A stretch of 64,000 bases of DNA from Streptomyces sp. HUAS YS2 (lineage in GTDB: Bacteria; Actinomycetota; Actinomycetes; Streptomycetales; Streptomycetaceae): NCBI RefSeq assembly GCF_033343995.1, contig NZ_CP137573.1, positions 7,411,001-7,475,000 on the forward strand. Direction: 5' to 3'. The notes below the pieces were generated by a model. It had not been told where the DNA came from. It was given only the letters and a program-made list of their open reading frames with translations, and did not search any database. This document shows positions 33,666 to 43,006 of the stretch, in pieces (position 1 is the stretch's first letter; each line of letters begins with the position of its first letter). Position numbers and translations under genes: made by a program.

Positions 33666-34880
33666 TCAGACGTCCGCGGTCGCTCGGGCACGTCTACGGA
33701 CCGCGGTGGCGGCCAGGGTTCCCGCGGCCGTCGCGGTGACGGCGAGGAGGACGAACCCCCAGGTGTAGTCGTGCGCGATGCTGTCGACGGCTCCCATCAC
33801 GAGGGGCGGGAAGAAACCTCCGAGACCGCCCGCCGCACCGACCACGCCCGTCACCGAGCCGACTCTCTTGGCTGGAACCAGGCGTGCGACGAGCGCGAAG
33901 ACCGCCCCGGACCCGGCGCCCAGGCCCGCGGCCATGCCGAGGAAGGCCGCCGTTCCCACGGGGACCAGTTCGGCCTCGAACGCCGCGACCAGGGCGCACG
34001 CCGAGACGAGCCCGTACGACACCGCCAGCACGGGTACGGGGTGGATGCGGTCCGACAGCCAGCCGCCCACGGGTCGCATGGCCACGGCGAGGACGACGAA
34101 TCCCGCCGTTCTCAGTGCCGCGTCGGAGCGGCCGAGTTCGTAGGCCCGGGTGAGGTAGGTCGGCAGGTAGACGCTGAACGCGACGAATCCGCCGAAGGCC
34201 ACGGCGTACAGGAACGCCAGCTGCCAGGTGGCCGGTGTGCGCATGGCCAGTGCCGTCCGCGTCCGCATCGACCCCGCCGCTGTCGCGCGCCCCGGCCTGT
34301 CGCGGAGGAGGAACCAGGACACCACGGCATACACGGCGAGGAAGCCGGCCACGAGATCGAAGGGGAACGCACGGCCGACTGCGTCGGCGAGCTGGACGGT
34401 GGTGAAGGCCGACAAGGCGGTTCCACCGGTGCCGATGCCGAAGATTCCAAGGGCGACACCCCGCCGCGCGGGTGGGTACCAGGCGTTGACGAACGGCACG
34501 CCGACAGCGAAGGCCGTTCCCCCGAGCCCGAGCAGGAAGCCGCCTGCGAGTACCTCGGCCAGCGAGTCGGCCAGGTGACCCAGGTACAGCACGGGGAGGA
34601 TGGTCAGGGCCGCGACGAACGGGAAGACGCGGCGGGCGCCCAATCGGTCCGTCAGCGCCCCTGCCGGGATCCGGCCGAGCGCGCCGACCACGACGGGCAC
34701 GGCGACCACCAGGGACTGCTCGAAGGAGCTGAGGCCAAGGTCGTCCCGGAGCCGTGGGCCGAGAGGGGCCAGCAATGCCCAGGCCCAGAAGCAGAGGGTG
34801 AACCCGATGGTGGCGAGGAGCAGCATCTGCCACGGTCGCGGCGCGTCCGCGACCGGCGGGCTCCCCGTGTTCCGGACCAT
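33666..34880 (-). CDS. MFS transporter, NarK/nitrate-nitrite porter type
   Basis: The 404-residue product has 12 membrane segments and the NNP-like stretches GLGGTAFAVGVPFVNAWYPP and GVALGIFGIGTGGTA, where most NarK proteins have an Asn in the Gly-rich nitrate signature. The late AGGLGGFFPP motif is also NarK-like. It probably moves nitrate or nitrite, but with the changed signature and the neighbouring formate dehydrogenase another small anion is possible. GGGAGG precedes ATG 34880. It is divergent from the SHOCT-fdh operon across a GGGCCG-N2-CGGCCC box. Confidence 0.82.
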   Translation of the reverse strand: MVRNTGSPPVADAPRPWQMLLLATIGFTLCFWAWALLAPLGPRLRDDLGLSSFEQSLVVAVPVVVGALGRIPAGALTDRLGARRVFPFVAALTILPVLYLGHLADSLAEVLAGGFLLGLGGTAFAVGVPFVNAWYPPARRGVALGIFGIGTGGTALSAFTTVQLADAVGRAFPFDLVAGFLAVYAVVSWFLLRDRPGRATAAGSMRTRTALAMRTPATWQLAFLYAVAFGGFVAFSVYLPTYLTRAYELGRSDAALRTAGFVVLAVAMRPVGGWLSDRIHPVPVLAVSYGLVSACALVAAFEAELVPVGTAAFLGMAAGLGAGSGAVFALVARLVPAKRVGSVTGVVGAAGGLGGFFPPLVMGAVDSIAHDYTWGFVLLAVTATAAGTLAATAVRRRARATADV

Positions 34881-35004
34881 GGTTGCCTCCCGGCAGTGAT
34901 CCGCGTGGACGGTGTGAGCCGTGCTGTTTCCCACTCTCCGGCCGCCGGGTCCCGGCTCCAAGGGCCACTTTGTTCCGTTCCGTGACCGTCCGGCCCCCGG
35001 CCAT

Positions 35005-35018
35005 GGGCCGGTCGGCCC
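35005..35018. promoter_or_regulatory. island box GGGCCG-GT-CGGCCC
   Basis: A 14-bp inverted repeat with perfect 6-bp arms lies midway between the divergent narK-like and SHOCT-fdh genes. Similar repeats occur in other promoter regions of this island. Confidence 0.55.
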
Positions 35019-35111
35019 TGTGCGGGCGTCCTGGGGCAGCGCACGGTAGGAGTGGCGGATGGACCCGAGGCAGGGCGTCCCGCTCCTGCAGGTCCGCCGC
35101 CGGGAGTGTGA

Positions 35112-35375
35112 GTGGCGATGATGTTCTGGTACGGCGACGGCATGAACGGATGGGGCTGGTTCGCCATGTCGGCCGGGATGGTGCTGTTCTGGGGCCTTCT
35201 CATCACCGTCGCGGTGATGCTCTTCCGCACCTGGGGCAGGGCCGAGGAACGGCCCTCAGGGCCCCGGTCGCCCACTTCGGCTGAGCAGATCCTGGGCGAG
35301 CGACTGGCTCGCGGTGAGATCGACGAGGAGGAATACCGGCGGCGTCTGAGCGCCCTGCGCAGCGCCGAGCCATGA
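35112..35375 (+). CDS. SHOCT-domain membrane protein
   Basis: The 87-residue product has one membrane segment (FAMSAGMVLFWGLLITVAVML) and a C-terminal SHOCT motif (SAEQILGERLARGEIDEEEY). The function of such proteins is unknown, though they are often linked to membrane redox or stress genes. GTG 35112 follows GGGAG. Its stop overlaps the start of the next gene by 4 bp (ATGA), so it is translationally coupled to the formate-dehydrogenase genes. Confidence 0.82.
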   Translation: MAMMFWYGDGMNGWGWFAMSAGMVLFWGLLITVAVMLFRTWGRAEERPSGPRSPTSAEQILGERLARGEIDEEEYRRRLSALRSAEP

Positions 35376-37123
35376 ACCCCGTGACCGGCCGGGATGCGGG
35401 CTGGGGTGCGGCCGGTCACCCTGGGAGCATGGCCGGTCGGATGCCCGGAGAGCCGGGCCGACGCCCCGACGCGCTCCGTGAACTGACCGCACGGCACGGA
35501 GGGCACGAGGGGCTGTTGCCTGCCGGGCTCGAGCGCGCCAGGGCGGGCACCGCGGCAGCGCCCGAGGTGTGGGCGCCCCAGGTCACGGCGGCAGCCGGAC
35601 TGCCGGCCGCCGCGGGACTCGGCCCAGCCACCTTCTTCGCCGATCTCGCCGCCCCACGCGGCGAGCGGCATGTACGCGTGTGCACCGCGACGGCGTGCTT
35701 CGCCGCGCGGGGCGGACGGCATCTGGCGGAGGTCGAACGGGCGCTCGGAGTGACGGCTGGCACGGTGGACGAAGCGGGTGCGACATCGCTGCAGACCGTG
35801 CACTGCATCGGCTACTGCTACTCGGGCCCCGCCGCCCTTGACGGAACCCTTCCCCGTACGGGCCCCAACCTCGCCGACCAGCTCGGCGGGCGGACGGAAC
35901 CACGCACGCCGGGCATTCCCGTAGCCGACACCACCGCGGCACCCGTCCTGCTCGCCGGCATCGTGGGAGGGCAGGACGCCTGGGACGTGTGGCGCGAGGC
36001 GGTGGCCAGGCTGCGACCTGAGGACGTCCGGGAGGAGACCGCAGTCTCGGGACTGCGTGGGCGCGGCGGCGCCGGATTCCCGGTGGCCGACAAGTGGGCC
36101 GCGGCGGCGGGAAAGCCGGACACAGTCATCGTCGCCAACGGGGACGAGGGCGACCCGGGCTCGTACGCCGACCGGCTGCTCATGGAGGAGGACCCCGAGC
36201 GCGTCCTCACCGGACTCGCGCTGGCCTGCTTCGCCTGCGGCGCCGGGCGCGGAATCGTCCTGGTGCGCTCGGAGTATCCGAGAGCCATGGCCCGCCTGCG
36301 CCGGGCGGTGGAACGCGCGACGCAGGCGGGCGACCTGGCTCCCTCGGTCGGGGCGGCCGGTCCGCGGCCGTTCGTCGAGATCGTCGAAGGAGCGGGCTCC
36401 TACGTCTCCGGGGAGGAGACCGCCCTCATCGCCCGCCTCGAAGGCGCTCGCGGCTGCGCGCGCCCCCGGCCCCCCTACCCCACGGACCACGGCCTGTGGG
36501 ACGCGCCGACCGTGGTCAACAACGTGGAGACGCTGGCGGCCGTGCCCTGGATCGTCGCCCACGGCGGAGCGTCCTACGCCCGGCGTGGCGTACCGGACGA
36601 GACCGGCACCAAACTCGTCTGCCTGTCCGAGCGGTTCGCCCGCCCCGGCGCCTACGAAGTCGAACTCGGCACTCCTGTAGGCGAGATCGTCGCCCGCTTC
36701 GGAGATGGCCTCAAGGACGGCCACGAGTTGGTCGCCCTCCAGATCGGCGGCCCCCTCGGCGGCTTCCTCGCCGGAACGGCGCTCGACGTCCCGCTCACCA
36801 CGGCAGCGCTCGCCGCGCACGGCTCGGCCCTCGGCCACGCCGGCATGGTCGCCTTCGACGACTCCGTCGACCCACGCGAACTCCTCCGGCATGTCTGGGA
36901 GTTCGCCGCTGACGAGAGCTGCGGGGCCTGCTCGCCCTGCCGAGTCGGCACCAGGCGAGGGCTCGGACTCGCACAGGGCCGGGGCGGGCCGGGTGAGTCT
37001 TACGAGCGGCTGGCGCGGCTGATGGGCCAGGCGAGTCTCTGCGCCTTCGGCCGCCGTGTTCCCGCCGCCGTCCGCAGCCTGGCCCGCGCCTACGGGCCGG
37101 CCCTGGAAGGATGGGACCGATGA
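35372..37123 (+). CDS. formate dehydrogenase beta subunit, NuoE-NuoF-type fusion
   Basis: The 583-residue product starts with a thioredoxin-fold [2Fe-2S] domain (Cys104, 109, 145, 149), then a NuoF-like FMN/NADH domain (GLRGRGGAGFP about 227, NGDEGDPGSYADR about 256). A C-terminal [4Fe-4S] site ESCGACSPC (Cys517, 520, 523, 557) follows. It takes electrons from the molybdenum subunit encoded next and reduces NAD. In the Fds enzymes of proteobacteria the NuoE-like part is a separate FdsG subunit; here it is fused. It overlaps both neighbours by 4 bp. Confidence 0.92.
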   Translation: MNPVTGRDAGWGAAGHPGSMAGRMPGEPGRRPDALRELTARHGGHEGLLPAGLERARAGTAAAPEVWAPQVTAAAGLPAAAGLGPATFFADLAAPRGERHVRVCTATACFAARGGRHLAEVERALGVTAGTVDEAGATSLQTVHCIGYCYSGPAALDGTLPRTGPNLADQLGGRTEPRTPGIPVADTTAAPVLLAGIVGGQDAWDVWREAVARLRPEDVREETAVSGLRGRGGAGFPVADKWAAAAGKPDTVIVANGDEGDPGSYADRLLMEEDPERVLTGLALACFACGAGRGIVLVRSEYPRAMARLRRAVERATQAGDLAPSVGAAGPRPFVEIVEGAGSYVSGEETALIARLEGARGCARPRPPYPTDHGLWDAPTVVNNVETLAAVPWIVAHGGASYARRGVPDETGTKLVCLSERFARPGAYEVELGTPVGEIVARFGDGLKDGHELVALQIGGPLGGFLAGTALDVPLTTAALAAHGSALGHAGMVAFDDSVDPRELLRHVWEFAADESCGACSPCRVGTRRGLGLAQGRGGPGESYERLARLMGQASLCAFGRRVPAAVRSLARAYGPALEGWDR

Positions 37124-39816
37124 CACGGCTCCGGGTCGACGGCGTGTCGGTCGAACTGCCGGCCGGGGGGACACTGCTCGACGCCGTGCGCGCTACAGGA
37201 GCCGACCTGCCCACCCTCTGCCACGACGACCGTCTCCGGCCGGCCGGCTCCTGCCGGACCTGCCTGGTCCGCGCCGACGGTCGCACCGTCGCCGCCTGCG
37301 TCACACCCGCCACATCGGGCCTCACCGTGGAAACCGCCGACGAGGGCGTGGCGAACCTGCGTCGGGATGCGGTCGGCCTGATCGCCTCGGCGCTACCACC
37401 GCCCGTGCTCGCAGACAGCGCGAACAGTGAACTGGCCGACGCGTGCCGGGCCTTGGGGATCCCCACCCACACCGCAGCCGCTGAACCCACGCGCGGCCGG
37501 GACGAGAGTCACCCGTACGTCCATCTCGACCGGGACCTGTGTATCGCGTGCGGCCGCTGCGTCCGCATGTGCTCCGACGTCCAGGGCACCTTCGCGCTCA
37601 CCCTCACCGGCCGCGGCGCCGACACAGTCGTCGCCCCGGGAACCGGCGGCCCCTGGGCCGAATCCGACTGCGTGTCCTGCGGCGGCTGCGTCGACACCTG
37701 CCCCACCGGCGCGATCACCCAGCCCGGACCCGGCCAGGGCCTCACCTCACGGCGCACGCCCGCCGACCGCGTGCGGACCACCTGCGGCTACTGCGGAGTC
37801 GGCTGTGCCCTCGACGTCGTCGTCCGAGAGGACCGCGTCGCCGCCGTGCTCCCCGCCCGGGACGGGCCGGTCAACCGGGGCCACGCCTGCGTCAAAGGCC
37901 GCTTCGCTTACGGATACCTCGGTTCCGCCGAACGTCTCACCGAGCCCTTGATCCGAGAGAACGGACTTCTGCGGTCCGCGAGTTGGGGCGAAGCGATCTC
38001 CCGTTTCGTCGACGGACTGCGCGTCGCGGTACGGGACGGCGGTCCCGACGCGGTCGCCGCGATCTCCTCGGCCCGGGCCACCAACGAGGAGAACTACCTC
38101 GTCCAGAAGTTCCTGCGGACCGTCATCGGCACCAACAACGTAGACAACTGCTCCCGCCTCTGCCACGCCCCCTCTGCCGCCGGCCTCACCGCCTCCTTCG
38201 GACGCGCCGGCGGTACCGACCCCTTCGACGACGTCGAGACCGCCGACTGCCTCCTGGTCGTCGGCGCCAATCCCGTCGAAGCCCACCCCGTCGTCGGCGC
38301 CCGCCTCCTCCAGCGAGCGCTCGCAGGAGCCTCTCTGATCGTGGCCGACCCCCGATCCGTCGGACTCGCCCGCCATGCAGACATACACCTGCGTCCCCGC
38401 CCCGGCACCAACGTCGCGCTCTTCCACGGCCTCGCCCATGTCATCGTCGAGGAAGGCATGACCGACCCGGACTTCCTCCGCGACCGCGCCACCGGAGTGG
38501 ACGAACTCACCGACCTGCTGGCCGACTACCCGCCCGAGCGGGTTGCGGCGATCACCGGCGTCCCCGCCGACGACATCAGGAAGGCCGCCCGGCTCTACGG
38601 CCGGGCGGAGCGGCCCGCCGTCCTCTACGGACTCGGTGTCACCGAGCACCTGCACGGCACGGACGGCGTCCGCACCCTGGCGAACCTTCCCATTCTGCGC
38701 GGCGCCGTCGGTGGCACCGGCCGCGGGTTCGGCATCAGCCCCCTGCGCGGCCAGAACAACGTGCAAGGCGCATCCGACATGGGAGCCCTGCCCGACCTGC
38801 TCCCCGGCTACGGACGCGTCACCGACCCGGAGGCCCGCGCCCGGGCCGAGGAGGTGTGGGGCCGGCCGGTCCCACCGGCACCAGGGCTGCGCATCCCCGA
38901 GATGTTCGCGGCCGCTCGGGAGGGCCGGCTGCGGGCGCTGTGGATCATCGGCGAGGACGTGTGCGCGACCGACCCGGACAGCCGGCGCGTCGCCGAGGCG
39001 CTCGACGCCTGTCCGCTCGTCGTGGTCAGCGAGCTCTTCCTCGGCGAGACCGCCCGACACGCCGACGTGGTGCTGCCCGTGGCTTCGTGGCTGGAGAAGG
39101 ACGGGACCTTCGTCAACTTCGACCGACGCTTCCAGCGCGTACGGCCGGCGGTGACTCCGCCCGGCACGGCACGCTCCGACTTCGAGGTCGTGCACGCCGT
39201 GGCCGACGCCCTCGGCGCCGACCTGGGCTGCCCCACCCCGGCAGCGGCACTCGCCGAGTGCGGACGGGTGACACCTCTCTTCGCGGGTCTCACGCACGAG
39301 CGCCTCGACCGGGAGGGGGCGGTGCCCTGGCCCTGCCCCGCACCGGACGGGCCGGGCGAAGCCACCCTGTACACGGAGGAGTTCGCCACCCCCGACGGAC
39401 GCGCCCATCTGTCGGCGGCCCCCTATCTGGCGCCCGGCGAAGAACCGGATCACGACTACCCGCTGGTGCTCGTCACCGGGCGTCGATGGGCCCACTACAA
39501 CTCCGGGAGCATGACCCGGCGCGGCGGCAATCTCCTCCTCGACGCGTCCGACCGCCTGGACCTGCACCCGGAGGACGCCGCCCGGTTCGGTGTCCGGGAC
39601 GGCGCCGCGGTCACCGTCGAGAGCCGGCACGGACAGGCGCGACTGGTCGCCCGCGTAGGGACGGAACTCGCTCCCGGGCAGGTCTTCTGCGCGTTCCACT
39701 TCCCGGCCAGCGGAGTGAACTCTCTCACCTCGGAGCACGCCGACACCGTGACCTCGTGTCCGGAGTACAAGGTCACGGCGGTGCGGCTGCGGCCGACGGC
39801 GGCGCCCGAGGGCTGA
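37120..39816 (+). CDS. molybdopterin formate dehydrogenase alpha subunit
   Basis: The 898-residue product has an N-terminal [2Fe-2S] domain (Cys34, 45, 48, 60), two [4Fe-4S] ferredoxin motifs (CIACGRCVRMC, CVSCGGCVDTC) and the CGYCGVGC cluster of bis-MGD enzymes. The active-site motif NCSRLCHAP has Cys348 as Mo ligand, encoded by TGC, so it is not a selenoprotein. The C-terminal molybdopterin dinucleotide domain includes GRRWAHYNSGSMTRR. It oxidises formate to CO2 in the cytosol. Its ATG overlaps the fused beta-subunit stop (ATGA). No fdhD or separate delta subunit is seen nearby. Confidence 0.92.
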   Translation: MTRLRVDGVSVELPAGGTLLDAVRATGADLPTLCHDDRLRPAGSCRTCLVRADGRTVAACVTPATSGLTVETADEGVANLRRDAVGLIASALPPPVLADSANSELADACRALGIPTHTAAAEPTRGRDESHPYVHLDRDLCIACGRCVRMCSDVQGTFALTLTGRGADTVVAPGTGGPWAESDCVSCGGCVDTCPTGAITQPGPGQGLTSRRTPADRVRTTCGYCGVGCALDVVVREDRVAAVLPARDGPVNRGHACVKGRFAYGYLGSAERLTEPLIRENGLLRSASWGEAISRFVDGLRVAVRDGGPDAVAAISSARATNEENYLVQKFLRTVIGTNNVDNCSRLCHAPSAAGLTASFGRAGGTDPFDDVETADCLLVVGANPVEAHPVVGARLLQRALAGASLIVADPRSVGLARHADIHLRPRPGTNVALFHGLAHVIVEEGMTDPDFLRDRATGVDELTDLLADYPPERVAAITGVPADDIRKAARLYGRAERPAVLYGLGVTEHLHGTDGVRTLANLPILRGAVGGTGRGFGISPLRGQNNVQGASDMGALPDLLPGYGRVTDPEARARAEEVWGRPVPPAPGLRIPEMFAAAREGRLRALWIIGEDVCATDPDSRRVAEALDACPLVVVSELFLGETARHADVVLPVASWLEKDGTFVNFDRRFQRVRPAVTPPGTARSDFEVVHAVADALGADLGCPTPAAALAECGRVTPLFAGLTHERLDREGAVPWPCPAPDGPGEATLYTEEFATPDGRAHLSAAPYLAPGEEPDHDYPLVLVTGRRWAHYNSGSMTRRGGNLLLDASDRLDLHPEDAARFGVRDGAAVTVESRHGQARLVARVGTELAPGQVFCAFHFPASGVNSLTSEHADTVTSCPEYKVTAVRLRPTAAPEG

Positions 39817-39828
39817 TCGGCATCGAGT

Positions 39829-40686
39829 TCAGGCATGGGGCACGAGGGCCACGGGCACCGGGCTGTGGTGCAGCACCGCGTGGGCCACGCTACCGATGTG
39901 CCCGCCCAGCGCCGAATGGCGAGTACGCCGACCCACCACCACGAGTGCGGCGTCCCCGGCAGCCTGAACCAGTTCGACGCCGGCCGATCCGACCACCACG
40001 CGGGCGGCGGCCCCCACGTCCGGGTACTTCGCGCGCCAAGGATTCAGCAGCTCTTCCATCGAACGCTCGATCTCCGGAGCCACGGTGAGGCGGATGTCCG
40101 GGACCATGGCGGGTCCCAGTCCACCGAACAACGGAAGCTGCTCCGCGTACACGACATGGATCAGGGAGCCACGCCGGGCGGCTTCCTCGAAGGCGAAACC
40201 CAGAACGGCGTCCACCGGCCGCCGCACGTCGGTCCCCACCACGACGGGGCCTCTCGGAGCGGTCGCTCCGCTGCCCGCCCGTACCAGGACGACAGGTCGC
40301 TCGACGGCACCGGCGACCGTCAGGCCGACCGAGCCGAGCAGATAGCCGGCCACACTGCCGAGCGCTCGCGAGCCGAGGACCAGCAGCTCGCTCTCCTGAG
40401 ACGCCGCGACAAGCCCCGGCACGGGACCCGTGGGCAGCAGACGAGTGGTCACCGACAGTCCGGGATGGCGCTTGCGCAGAGCTAGGGCGACCCGGGCCGT
40501 CATTTCCTCGGCCCACGCGTCCTCGGACTCCCACGGCCCCGGTGGCAGCACGGCTCCCGGCGGCATTTCCCTCACGTACACCAGATGCACACCCGTGCCG
40601 CGCAGTACGGCCTCCTCGGCCGCCCACTCGGCGGCGGCGTTCGCCTGTCCTGTGCCGTCCAGGCCGACCACGATGTTCCGCGTCAT
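39829..40686 (-). CDS. universal stress protein, two UspA domains
   Basis: The 285-residue product has two UspA folds starting NIVVGLDGTGQ and PVVVGTDVRRP. Domain 1 has the loop LGSRALGS...LLGS with Ala in place of the second motif Gly, and domain 2 has VVVGRRTRHS. It is the last gene of the long leftward pyruvate dehydrogenase operon; its ATG overlaps the CBS-BON stop (40683-40686). It converges on the formate dehydrogenase gene with a 12-bp gap. Confidence 0.93.
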   Translation of the reverse strand: MTRNIVVGLDGTGQANAAAEWAAEEAVLRGTGVHLVYVREMPPGAVLPPGPWESEDAWAEEMTARVALALRKRHPGLSVTTRLLPTGPVPGLVAASQESELLVLGSRALGSVAGYLLGSVGLTVAGAVERPVVLVRAGSGATAPRGPVVVGTDVRRPVDAVLGFAFEEAARRGSLIHVVYAEQLPLFGGLGPAMVPDIRLTVAPEIERSMEELLNPWRAKYPDVGAAARVVVGSAGVELVQAAGDAALVVVGRRTRHSALGGHIGSVAHAVLHHSPVPVALVPHA

Positions 40687-41363
40687 GACCTTCCACCTCC
40701 TCGTTCTGTGTCATCTGTGTCGTACGTGAGACGGGTGGAGGAGACCGAGACCACGCCGTCGACGGTCGCGCACATGCGCTCGATCGCTGGGATCATGCCC
40801 CGGAAGCGCAGCCTGCCGGCGAGGTCCACCCGCCCGTCGCGGACTTCGACGGTGAGTGCGGCCGGTCCGAGATTCAGCGTGTCGCCGAGGACGTCCTCGA
40901 CGATCTCCCGGCGGATGTCTTCGTCCTCGCGGAGGAAGATGCCCAGCAGGTCGCGGCGGCTCACGATGCCCACCAGCCGGTCCTCGCTGTCGACGACGAC
41001 GAGCCGCTTGACCCCCTGGACCTCCATCAGCCGCGCCGTCTCCGCTACGTTCCAGTCCGGGCGGGCACACACGGCGGGTGCGGACATCAACTCCTCGGCC
41101 CGCGTTCCCTCGGCCTTCGCCTGCTCCCACGCCTCCAGGTCCGGGACGACCGGGAGGTCTCCCGGTGCGGCGGCCTGGTCGGCGGACTTGCGCAGCAGAT
41201 CCCCCTCCGACACCACCCCGACCACCCGCCCGCTACCGTCCAGCACCGGAACAGCGGTCACCCGGTGCTGCGAGAGTATGCGGGCGATCTCCTTGAACGG
41301 GGCGTCGCCGCGGACACTCACCACCTCGCGCGTCATCAGCTCGCCGATCCTGCGGTGACGCAT
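40683..41363 (-). CDS. tandem CBS plus BON domain protein
   Basis: The 226-residue product has two CBS motifs (IGELMTREVVSV..., about 5-60; AEELMSAPAVCARPDWNVAET..., about 90-145) and a C-terminal BON domain (VRDGRVDLAGRL, about 175-205). CBS pairs bind adenine nucleotides, and BON domains bind membranes or other ligands. ATG 41363 is chosen over GTG 41366 because GGAAGGAGAGGG precedes it; it overlaps the ACP stop. Within the operon it probably serves as an energy sensor, but its target is unknown. Confidence 0.9.
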   Translation of the reverse strand: MRHRRIGELMTREVVSVRGDAPFKEIARILSQHRVTAVPVLDGSGRVVGVVSEGDLLRKSADQAAAPGDLPVVPDLEAWEQAKAEGTRAEELMSAPAVCARPDWNVAETARLMEVQGVKRLVVVDSEDRLVGIVSRRDLLGIFLREDEDIRREIVEDVLGDTLNLGPAALTVEVRDGRVDLAGRLRFRGMIPAIERMCATVDGVVSVSSTRLTYDTDDTERGGGRS

Positions 41364-41632
41364 CACCCTCTCCTTCCCTGTACGGGCGCACGTTCCTCGC
41401 CCACCAGGCGAGCGGCGCAGCCGTCCCAGGTGTCGAGGGCCGGATAGTCGTCCTCGGTGAGTTCCGTCCCGCTGAGTTCGGCGAGCGCCTCGACGAATTC
41501 GAGGAAGTCCAGCGAATCCATCTCGAACGTGTCGCGCAGAGGCACGCGGGGATCGAGCCCGGTGAACTCGGCGCCGGGGACGACACGCTGCACGGCCTGC
41601 CGAACGAGCTCCTTGGCCTGTTCGTGGTTCAC
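41363..41632 (-). CDS. acyl carrier protein-like phosphopantetheine protein
   Basis: The 89-residue product VNHEQAKELVRQAVQRVVPG... has the ACP motif EMDSLDFLEFVEAL with the Ser for 4'-phosphopantetheine attachment, and the usual acidic helix 2. An ACP inside a pyruvate dehydrogenase operon is unusual. It could accept acetyl or acyl groups from E2 or from the acetyl-CoA synthetase-like enzyme encoded upstream. GTG 41632 overlaps the E2 stop (GTGA), indicating translational coupling. Confidence 0.85.
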   Translation of the reverse strand: MNHEQAKELVRQAVQRVVPGAEFTGLDPRVPLRDTFEMDSLDFLEFVEALAELSGTELTEDDYPALDTWDGCAARLVGEERAPVQGRRG

Positions 41633-43005
41633 AGTTCCTCCGGTTGTTGCAGGAGCCGGTCCATGGCGGTCAGGAAACGCGCGCCGGTGGCACCGTCGGC
41701 GGCTCGGTGATCGGCGGACAGCGTCGCCGTCAGTACGGGACGTACTCCCAGCAGGCCGTTCACGGCCACCGGCCGCTCGACGATCCTGCCGAGACCGACG
41801 AGTGCGACCTGCGGCGGATAGACGACGCCGAACACCGCCTCGACACCCTGCTCGCCGAGGTTCGTGACGGTGAGACTGGGATCGGCGGTCTGCGACGCTC
41901 TGAGCCGACCGCCCCGTGCCCGTGCCACCAGGTCCTTGAGCGCGGCCATCACCTCGGCCACGGAGAGCGCGTCGGCGTGGGCGAGGGCCGGGGCGACAAG
42001 GCCACCGCTCCGCAGGGAAACAGCGACGCCCAGCCGCACCTCCTCCGCCGGGACGAAGCGGTCGTCGCGCCAGTGCCCGTTGAGCTCGGGCACCTTCCGC
42101 GCTGCCAGCGCGACGGCCTTGAACGTCAGGGCGGCGGGCACCAGACGGGCGGACAGCGGCAGCTCGCGGTTGCGAGCGTGCATCCACTCCAGTGCAGCTG
42201 CCATGTCCACGGTCGTGGAGAGGTAGAAGTGCGGGATCTCCCGCTTGGACCGGCTCATGAGCCGGGCTGTCGCCGCCAGTGCCGCATCCGGGACGGCCGG
42301 CCGCTGTGCGCCCTTGGTAGCTGCGGCCGAGCGGACATCCTCGGCGCGGACGGTGCCGCCCCGCCCCGTGCCGGTCACCTCGGCGAGGTCGACGCCGAGT
42401 TCCGTGGCCAGCCGCCGCGCGAGCGGTGAGGACTTCACCCGCGCAGGAGCGGGACGCTTCCCCGCCGAGCCGTCGCTGCGCACCGGCTTCGCCGGCCGTG
42501 GCGTCGGCGCGGTCTTCGCCGTGGCCCCGGATTCGCTCCGCTTCCGTCGAGGCGGCTCCGTGCCCGGCTGCTGCTCCGGCGCTCGTGCAGGCTCCGATTC
42601 CGCGTGCTCCACGTCGGCGCGTGTGATCCTGCCTCCCGGGCCCGAACCACGGACGGCGGCGAGGTCGACGTGCCGGTCCTCGGCGAGTCGGCGTACCAGG
42701 GGCGTCGACGGCGGCGGGCTTTCGACGGGCTGTCCTCGGACGGGCTGCCTTTCGGTGGGCCGGCTTTCGGCGGTCGTGCCGATACGTGCCAGCGGGGTGC
42801 CCACCGGCACGGTTGTGCCCTCGTCGACGAGGAGGGCCTCGACCGTACCGCTGTCGAAACATTCCACCTCGATCGCGGACTTGGCGGTCTCGACCACGGC
42901 GACGACGTCGCCCCGCGCCACCTGGTCCCCTGGGTGCACCAGCCACTGGGAGAGCGTGCCCTCGTCCATGTCGGCGCCGAGGGAGGGCATTGTGAACTCG
43001 GCCAT
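41629..43005 (-). CDS. pdhC: dihydrolipoamide acyltransferase (E2)
   Basis: The 458-residue product has one lipoyl domain (ETAKSAIE with the lipoyl Lys near 42), two peripheral-subunit-binding domains (PLVRRLAEDRHVDLAAV and SPLARRLATELGVDLAEV) and a catalytic core with the CoA-acyltransferase motif LSADHRAADGATG near the C terminus. It transfers acetyl from lipoyl to CoA in a pyruvate or branched-chain oxoacid complex. Two E1/E3-binding domains in one E2 are less usual. It follows E1beta with a 1-bp gap; no E3 gene is nearby. Confidence 0.93.
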   Translation of the reverse strand: MAEFTMPSLGADMDEGTLSQWLVHPGDQVARGDVVAVVETAKSAIEVECFDSGTVEALLVDEGTTVPVGTPLARIGTTAESRPTERQPVRGQPVESPPPSTPLVRRLAEDRHVDLAAVRGSGPGGRITRADVEHAESEPARAPEQQPGTEPPRRKRSESGATAKTAPTPRPAKPVRSDGSAGKRPAPARVKSSPLARRLATELGVDLAEVTGTGRGGTVRAEDVRSAAATKGAQRPAVPDAALAATARLMSRSKREIPHFYLSTTVDMAAALEWMHARNRELPLSARLVPAALTFKAVALAARKVPELNGHWRDDRFVPAEEVRLGVAVSLRSGGLVAPALAHADALSVAEVMAALKDLVARARGGRLRASQTADPSLTVTNLGEQGVEAVFGVVYPPQVALVGLGRIVERPVAVNGLLGVRPVLTATLSADHRAADGATGARFLTAMDRLLQQPEEL

Positions 43006-43006
43006 G

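Noticed and set aside
34652..37174. 840-codon minus-strand frame across the fdh beta gene
   Set aside because: Shadow frame; the plus-strand NuoE-NuoF fusion has all iron-sulfur motifs.
38155..38170. Possible selenocysteine site in formate dehydrogenase
   Set aside because: The Mo-ligand codon is TGC (Cys), and no in-frame TGA occurs there.
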